A program made the position numbers and the translations under genes. Shown in pieces: positions 59,202-64,000 of a stretch of 64,000 bases of DNA. Position 1 is the stretch's first letter. Each line of letters opens with the position of its first letter. The notes beneath the pieces were generated by a model. That model searched no databases and was not told the origin of the DNA. It saw only the letters and a program-made list of their open reading frames with translations. This stretch comes from an uncultured Prochlorococcus sp. GTDB taxonomy: Bacteria > Cyanobacteriota > Cyanobacteriia > PCC-6307 > Cyanobiaceae. The stretch is taken from contig CABYTO010000005.1 of the NCBI GenBank assembly GCA_902521995.1, positions 1 through 64,000 of the forward strand, given 5' to 3'.

Positions 59202-60365
59202 ATGTCCAAAGATATAAAATTTAATTTCTTAAACTCTGATGAAGAAGAAAGATATCAAAAACATTTGACCCTCAAAGAGATAGGTTATGAGGGCCAACTA
59301 AATCTTAAAAACAGCTCAGTATTATGCATTGGAGCAGGTGGGCTTGGTTCTTCCGTTTTGCTTTATCTAGCTGCAGCAGGAATTGGGAGAATTGGAATAG
59401 TTGATAACGATCAAGTTGAAAAGTCTAATCTCCAGAGACAGATAATTCATGAAACAAATACTATTGGCAATCTTAAAATTGATTCTGCTCGGGAAAGAAT
59501 TAAAAAATTCAATCCTAATTGTGAAATATTAACCTTTTCAGAGAGAATTAATCCTAAAAATGCTCTTGAATTAATAAAGGATTTTGATGTTATTTGTGAT
59601 TGCTCGGATAACTTTGGTACAAGATATTTAATAAATGATTCATGCCTGATATTAAAAAAACCTCTAGTCTTTGGAAGTGTACAAGGCTTTGAAGGGCAAG
59701 TGAGTGTTTTCAATTTATATAAAAATAGTCCTAATTTAAGAGACTTACTTCCAGAATCACCTACAAAAAATGCTGTCCCTAGTTGTGCAGAATACGGGGT
59801 TGTAGGTGTTTCAACAGGTTTAATAGGAATTCTTCAGGTTAATGAAATTATCAAAATCATTTTGAAAAAAGGTGAAATTTTAGATGGGAAAATTTTAATT
59901 TTTGATCTATTTAATATGAATATGAAAAAATTACATCTAAAAAGTGATCAGTTAAATAAACGAATAAAAAATCTATCTCAGTTTGAGAGCTTTTACAATA
60001 GTGATGAATATTGTGGGAAAGTCGATGAAATTAGAAGTATTAATGCTAGTGACTTTAATAGTTTATACAAAACAAAACCTAACAAAATTCTTTTAATTGA
60101 TGTTAGAGAAAATGAAGAATTTTCTAAATCCGCAATAGAGGGATCTATCTCAATTCCCCTGAGTCATTTGAAGCAAGAATCTGACTTAAAATTTATTCAA
60201 AAAGAAAGTTTAAATAAAGAGGTTTTCACTATATGTAAATCGGGGAAACGCTCTAAAAAAGCTTCAATAATCTTGTCTAAATTCAAAATTCAGTCAAGAT
60301 CTATTGAAGGCGGCATTGAAAAAATAAAAAAATATTGTGCAAATAATTTTTTAAGAATAAGTTAG
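59202..60365 (+). CDS. moeB: MoeB/ThiF-like E1 enzyme fused to rhodanese
   Basis: 387 residues. The adenylating domain has LCIGAGGLGSSVLLYLAAAG, DNDQVEKSNLQRQIIH and PSCAEYGVVGVSTGLIG. The rhodanese domain (about 285-380) has the active-site Cys345 in CKSGKRS. The CxxC pairs that bind structural zinc in MoeB/UBA4 enzymes are missing (SPNLRDLLPESP stands where one is expected). It would activate a MoaD/ThiS-type carrier and load sulfur for thiamin, molybdopterin or tRNA thiolation; the partner is not in the window. Overlaps the CobO-like gene by 4 bases at the 3' end. Confidence 0.88.
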   Translation: MSKDIKFNFLNSDEEERYQKHLTLKEIGYEGQLNLKNSSVLCIGAGGLGSSVLLYLAAAGIGRIGIVDNDQVEKSNLQRQIIHETNTIGNLKIDSARERIKKFNPNCEILTFSERINPKNALELIKDFDVICDCSDNFGTRYLINDSCLILKKPLVFGSVQGFEGQVSVFNLYKNSPNLRDLLPESPTKNAVPSCAEYGVVGVSTGLIGILQVNEIIKIILKKGEILDGKILIFDLFNMNMKKLHLKSDQLNKRIKNLSQFESFYNSDEYCGKVDEIRSINASDFNSLYKTKPNKILLIDVRENEEFSKSAIEGSISIPLSHLKQESDLKFIQKESLNKEVFTICKSGKRSKKASIILSKFKIQSRSIEGGIEKIKKYCANNFLRIS

Positions 60366-61522
60366 TAATCAACTCCTCTTTTTAAATCAACTCCCACATT
60401 TGCATAATGCTTATGACAAACCATTTCAGAGTAAACATCAGCTAGTTCAAAGTATGAAGGTTCATTTTTACACCTCCCAGTAATTACAACTTCTGTATCT
60501 GCTGGTTTTTTTAAAAGCGTTTGATGTATTGATTCCACAGGTAACAACTCTAAATCAACAGTTGGATTCAATTCATCTAAAATGATTGTTTTATACAAGC
60601 CAGACAAAATAGCAGCTTTAGCAATTTCCCATGCTCTTTCAGCCTCAACATAATCAATTGGTTGTTGTTGACCTCTCCATACGATGGCATCTCTGCCTGA
60701 ACGCAAATGATCTACTAAATGAGGGTAACTCTCTCTCAAAGCTTCAATGGCAGCATCTTCGGTATATCCATTTCCACCTTTTAACCACTGTAATATTAAA
60801 ACTCTATGACTTTTATCTTGAGATATTCCTTTACCAATAGCTTGAAGAGCCTTACCTAGTGCACTTGTGGATTTACCCTTTCCTTCACCTGTATAAATCT
60901 CAATTCCACCACTAGAACTACTTTGTTTGGATATTTCTGATAAGTCTCCTATCAAACGTGGTCTCATTTCTGAGTGGAGTTGAGATATTCTTACCAAAGA
61001 GGGTGGGGCTGCCCTTCCAGTAATAATTATTTCTAATCCATCTGGACGATTTTGCAGAGTATCAACTACTTCATTGATATTAAGCATTCCTAAATCAAGA
61101 ACTGGATTTAACTCATCTAATACAACTACAGAATAAAGAGAACTAGCAATTGCTCCTTTAGCAATATTCCAACCTCTTTCGGCCTCACCAACATCAAACT
61201 TTGTAACTTGTTCAGCAGTGAAAAATTCGGATCTTCCTGTCCTTACATGGTCAATTAAATGTGGAAAGCCTCTTTGTAAAGCCTCTATAGCTGAATCCTC
61301 GTCATATGGTCTCTCAGGACCTTTTAAAAATCTTAGAAGTAAAACTCTTGACTGTCTTTTTTCGCATATTCCTAATCCTATTGTCCTGAGAACTACTCCC
61401 AAAGCAGCCTGACTTTTCCCCTTACCCTCTCCATCATAAATATGTAATTGACCTTTTGATCTCTCTTGACTGTCACTTGCTGTGACAATTCCAATTCCTC
61501 TATTTCTACTCGTATTCGTCAA
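60362..61522 (-). CDS. cobO: duplicated CobO/BtuR-type corrinoid adenosyltransferase-like protein
   Basis: 386 residues from TTG 61520-61522, made of two homologous halves. Half one: P-loop GEGKGKSQAALG (31-37), VVVLDELNPVLDLG (134-144), ITGRAAP. Half two: P-loop GEGKGKSTSALG (212-218), TIILDELNPTVDLE, ITGRCKN. Both halves also share the AIEALRESYPHLVDHLRSGR block. CobO transfers adenosyl from ATP to cob(I)alamin and is normally about 200 residues with one such domain. The linker is SKQSSSSGG at about 198-206. Confidence 0.88.
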   Translation of the reverse strand: MTNTSRNRGIGIVTASDSQERSKGQLHIYDGEGKGKSQAALGVVLRTIGLGICEKRQSRVLLLRFLKGPERPYDEDSAIEALQRGFPHLIDHVRTGRSEFFTAEQVTKFDVGEAERGWNIAKGAIASSLYSVVVLDELNPVLDLGMLNINEVVDTLQNRPDGLEIIITGRAAPPSLVRISQLHSEMRPRLIGDLSEISKQSSSSGGIEIYTGEGKGKSTSALGKALQAIGKGISQDKSHRVLILQWLKGGNGYTEDAAIEALRESYPHLVDHLRSGRDAIVWRGQQQPIDYVEAERAWEIAKAAILSGLYKTIILDELNPTVDLELLPVESIHQTLLKKPADTEVVITGRCKNEPSYFELADVYSEMVCHKHYANVGVDLKRGVDY

Positions 61523-61630
61523 TTGAACAAAATTAGTAAATTTAATCTAAGATATAGATAAGAATATTATTAAATATTTAATAATAAATTCAACCTATTC
61601 ATAAGTAATTTGAATTTTAAAGTAATTAGC

Positions 61631-62455
61631 ATGTTCAATCAACTAGAAATTCTCTCTGATGAACAAAGTGAAAAGCTTTATACAATTAGAAGATACATTA
61701 AGAATCTTGATAGTGTTTGTATTGCTTATTCCGGAGGAGTTGACAGTACATTAGTAGCATCATTAGCATTCGAGCAATTAGGTAGCAAAGCAATTGCCAT
61801 AACTGGAATTTCTCCTGCATTAGCCACTACTCTTCGTGAAGAAGCAAGAATGCAAGCAAAATGGATTGGAGTAAAGCATGTAGAGATTAAAACATCAGAA
61901 TTAGAACAATCAAGTTACAGTGAAAATCCTAAGGATAGGTGCTTTGCATGCAAAAAAGAGCTCCACAAACATACAACCTACCTCTCAAAAAAACTTAATT
62001 ACAAAATAGTTTTAGATGGAGTCAATCTGGATGACCTTAAAGATTACAGACCAGGTATACAAGCCTCAAAACAAGCAGGAGTTATCTCTCCCCTTGCAAA
62101 ATTTAAAGTCTCAAAACAAGACATTAGGGATATATCAAGAGCATTGGGTTTTCCTTGGTGGGATAAACCTGCTCAACCTTGTTTATCATCAAGATTTCCT
62201 TATGGCCATGAAATAACTAGTGAAAGGCTAAAAATGGTTGAGAAAGCAGAAGAATATCTTAAAGAATGTGGAATATCGGAGGTTAGAGTTAGATGCCAAG
62301 GCTCAACTGCAAGAATAGAAATTCCCCAAGATGAATTAAAGCAATTTTTTAACAAATATAATTTTAATGAGTTAGTTCAATATTTTTCTAATTTAGGATT
62401 TAATTGCACAAGTTTAGATCTTGAGGGACTTGTAAGCGGAAAATTAAATAGGTAA
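61631..62455 (+). CDS. larE: LarE-type ATP-dependent sacrificial sulfur transferase
   Basis: 274 residues from ATG 61631; the track's TTG 61610 is seven codons upstream and less likely. The PP-loop SGGVDSTLVASLA binds ATP; CFACKKELH and PCLSSRFPYGHEI follow, the latter with the cysteine that gives up its sulfur in Lactobacillus LarE. LarE makes the nickel-pincer cofactor there, but many bacteria carry it without larA/B/C, none of which are visible here. Divergent from the CobO-like gene. Confidence 0.9.
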   Translation: MFNQLEILSDEQSEKLYTIRRYIKNLDSVCIAYSGGVDSTLVASLAFEQLGSKAIAITGISPALATTLREEARMQAKWIGVKHVEIKTSELEQSSYSENPKDRCFACKKELHKHTTYLSKKLNYKIVLDGVNLDDLKDYRPGIQASKQAGVISPLAKFKVSKQDIRDISRALGFPWWDKPAQPCLSSRFPYGHEITSERLKMVEKAEEYLKECGISEVRVRCQGSTARIEIPQDELKQFFNKYNFNELVQYFSNLGFNCTSLDLEGLVSGKLNR

Positions 62456-62461
62456 ATATTT

Positions 62462-62896
62462 TCAAACAACCGTTCTGATCTGATTAGAGACTGCTGTAGG
62501 TGGATTTCGCTCAATGACACGCAAAGAATGTTCTTTAGCCATCAAAGATTCAATTAAATATTGACTAGCTAGTTCAGGCATCATATTTTGACCACATGTA
62601 AAAATATCGACTGCCGAATAATTAGATTCAGGCCAAGTATGTATTGAAATATGAGATTCTGCCAGTAAAGCAATTGCCGTAACCCCCTGAGGCTCAAATT
62701 TATTACTTATCAAATTCAAAACTGTTGCATTTGCCAATTTAGCAGCTCTATTTAAAATACAGCGTAAAAAGGATTCGTCATTTAATTTTTCGCGATCGCA
62801 TCTATAAAGTTCCAACAAAAGGTGTTTACTTTGATGAATTAATTTTTGCTCATTACTTAACGAACTTAAAATTTGACTTTTTTTGTAGATTTCCAT
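62462..62896 (-). CDS. speD: S-adenosylmethionine decarboxylase proenzyme
   Basis: 144 residues, prokaryotic short type. It decarboxylates SAM for spermidine-type polyamine synthesis. Self-cleavage is expected between Glu80 and Ser81 in LLAESHISIHTWPE, which gives the pyruvoyl group; VDIFTCG holds the catalytic Cys101. The N-terminal 22 residues are a variable extension. Converges on larE with a 6-base gap, and lies 53 bases after recF on the same strand. Confidence 0.96.
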   Translation of the reverse strand: MEIYKKSQILSSLSNEQKLIHQSKHLLLELYRCDREKLNDESFLRCILNRAAKLANATVLNLISNKFEPQGVTAIALLAESHISIHTWPESNYSAVDIFTCGQNMMPELASQYLIESLMAKEHSLRVIERNPPTAVSNQIRTVV

Positions 62897-62949
62897 TTAA
62901 GAAATTTATATGAAATTAAGATTAGCTAAAAAAACATGCTTATTAAAAA

Positions 62950-64000
62950 TTATAAGTTAATCATTTGTGAAGAGCCTAAGAAAGACTGATTAAATTTATC
63001 TAAATGTGTCGCACTTATAAAACATTGACTATCTTTACCAACAGAATTTAATAATAAATTTTGCCTGGTTAAATCTAATTCCGCCAAGACATCATCCAAT
63101 ATAAGTATTGGAGGAACATTTAGTGTTTTAGTTAATAAATCGAGTTCAGCCATCTTTAAAGCCAAGATAAAAGTCCTTTGCTGTCCTGAGGAACCATATT
63201 TTCTAACTGAAACATTATTAATTAGAAACTCAATATCATCACGATGAGGGCCAAAATTACATTTACCAGTCAATGCTTCTATTGAACGCTGATTTAAGAG
63301 TTGTTCTGCTATTTTTTTACTAATAACTTCTTCATCTTCTTCTTCTGGACTTATATTTTGTATCCCCGATAGATAATTTATGTCTATTTGCTCTTGAGAT
63401 TTACTTAAATGATTATGCCAGTATTCAACATATGGTTTTATTTTTAATAAAGCTCTTCTTCTGCGCCGAAAAATTCTTGTACTTATTATTGACATTTGAA
63501 TATCAAAGCTTTCAACAATATCTGTTGATTGGATTTTTAAGAAACTTTCCGAACGCCAAAAATGACTTCTTTGTTTTAAAAGCCTATTAAATCTACTTAT
63601 CAGGTCTAAATAGACCGGTTCAAGCTGAGATACGACTTTATCAATCCATGTTCTTCGATAACTGGGTTCACTTCTAACAATATCTATATCATTAGAACAA
63701 AAACATACACTCCGAATATAATTCTTTATTTCACTCTGTTTTTTCAAGATTGATTCATTAACATAAATTTTTTTAGGCCCTTTTCGGAATAAATTCAACT
63801 TTAAATCGTCTTTAAAATTTATCTGTCCTATAACTACAGCCATATCACTATCATTCTCAATTAAGTCTTTATCGCTTAGTGCTCTATTAGATTTTAATTG
63901 ACTTAAAAATTCAACCGATTCAAGTAAATTTGACTTACCAATACCATTGCAACCAAGCACAATTGCTCTTTGCTCTTTTAAATCAATTTCAAAACTTTTA
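62950..64000 (-). CDS. recF: DNA replication and repair protein RecF (cut by window edge)
   Basis: The frame stays open to the last base, so the track's GTG start at 63960 is internal: upstream residues read SFEIDLKEQRAIVLGCNGIGKSNLLE, giving a complete P-loop. YGSSGQQRTFILALKMAEL is the ABC signature and LILDDVLAELD the Walker B. RecF loads RecA at gaps with RecO and RecR. The N-terminal start and the first about 20 residues are outside the window. Confidence 0.95.
   Translation of the reverse strand, partial: KSFEIDLKEQRAIVLGCNGIGKSNLLESVEFLSQLKSNRALSDKDLIENDSDMAVVIGQINFKDDLKLNLFRKGPKKIYVNESILKKQSEIKNYIRSVCFCSNDIDIVRSEPSYRRTWIDKVVSQLEPVYLDLISRFNRLLKQRSHFWRSESFLKIQSTDIVESFDIQMSIISTRIFRRRRRALLKIKPYVEYWHNHLSKSQEQIDINYLSGIQNISPEEEDEEVISKKIAEQLLNQRSIEALTGKCNFGPHRDDIEFLINNVSVRKYGSSGQQRTFILALKMAELDLLTKTLNVPPILILDDVLAELDLTRQNLLLNSVGKDSQCFISATHLDKFNQSFLGSSQMINL

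Overview
The window is very AT-rich, gene-dense DNA from a marine picocyanobacterium, most likely a high-light-adapted Prochlorococcus. This is inferred from psaA, psaB, psaI and psaL, a ferredoxin-type glutamate synthase, ndhN, ldpA, a CAAD-domain protein, an MPBQ-type methyltransferase and cyanobacterial ribosomal-protein gene order, all in a compact low-GC genome. No insertion sequence, prophage, CRISPR array or rRNA operon was seen. Two tRNA genes are present (Ser-GCU and Gln-UUG). The left-edge gene (radical SAM protein) and the right-edge gene (recF) run off the window.

Layout. 1-8 kb: radical SAM end, clpS, dapL, rne-rnhB, a DUF1997 protein, pheA, an MPBQ-type methyltransferase and a LON-domain protein. 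8-12.8 kb (minus): the str cluster rpsL-rpsG-fusA-tufA-rpsJ. 13-18.7 kb: glsF, a small YciI-like gene and lipA. 19-21.6 kb: a small accessory-looking patch with a serine-recombinase-like protein whose active site looks degraded, a 70-residue ORF, and a divergent pair of cell-wall-type enzymes (penicillin-binding/beta-lactamase fold and NlpC/P60). 21.6-28.5 kb: photosystem I genes (psaI-psaL and psaA-psaB) around a membrane glycosyltransferase. 28.8-34.6 kb: a CbiG-CobJ fusion, a HAD phosphatase, tRNA-Ser, alr, an HNH protein and prfA. 34.6-49.6 kb (minus): one long translation cluster, S10-spc-alpha order from rplC to rplQ, then truA, rplM, rpsI and rpmE, with secY, adk and rpoA embedded. 49.9-64 kb: ndhN-ldpA, tRNA-Gln, a HAD protein, recA with a LexA-type box, DUF2839, a DinG-like protein with no visible Walker A, tyrA, a CrtD-like desaturase, a fructosamine-kinase-like protein, a CAAD protein, a MoeB-rhodanese fusion, a duplicated CobO-like protein, larE, speD and recF.

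Two genes missing from the ORF track were found by reading the sequence: psaI (22267-22380) and rpmJ (38895-39011). Several track starts were moved to better ones (rpsJ, rplO, the HNH gene, larE). The best second-look items are the recombinase-like protein without its nucleophile, the hairpin-rich S10 leader, the LexA palindrome before recA, the tandem 10-bp repeat before psaI, the dyads upstream of psaA, the MoeB-like enzyme without zinc cysteines, the DinG-like protein, and the cysteine-poor L31 and L36. I did not find a convincing wholly new multi-gene system.
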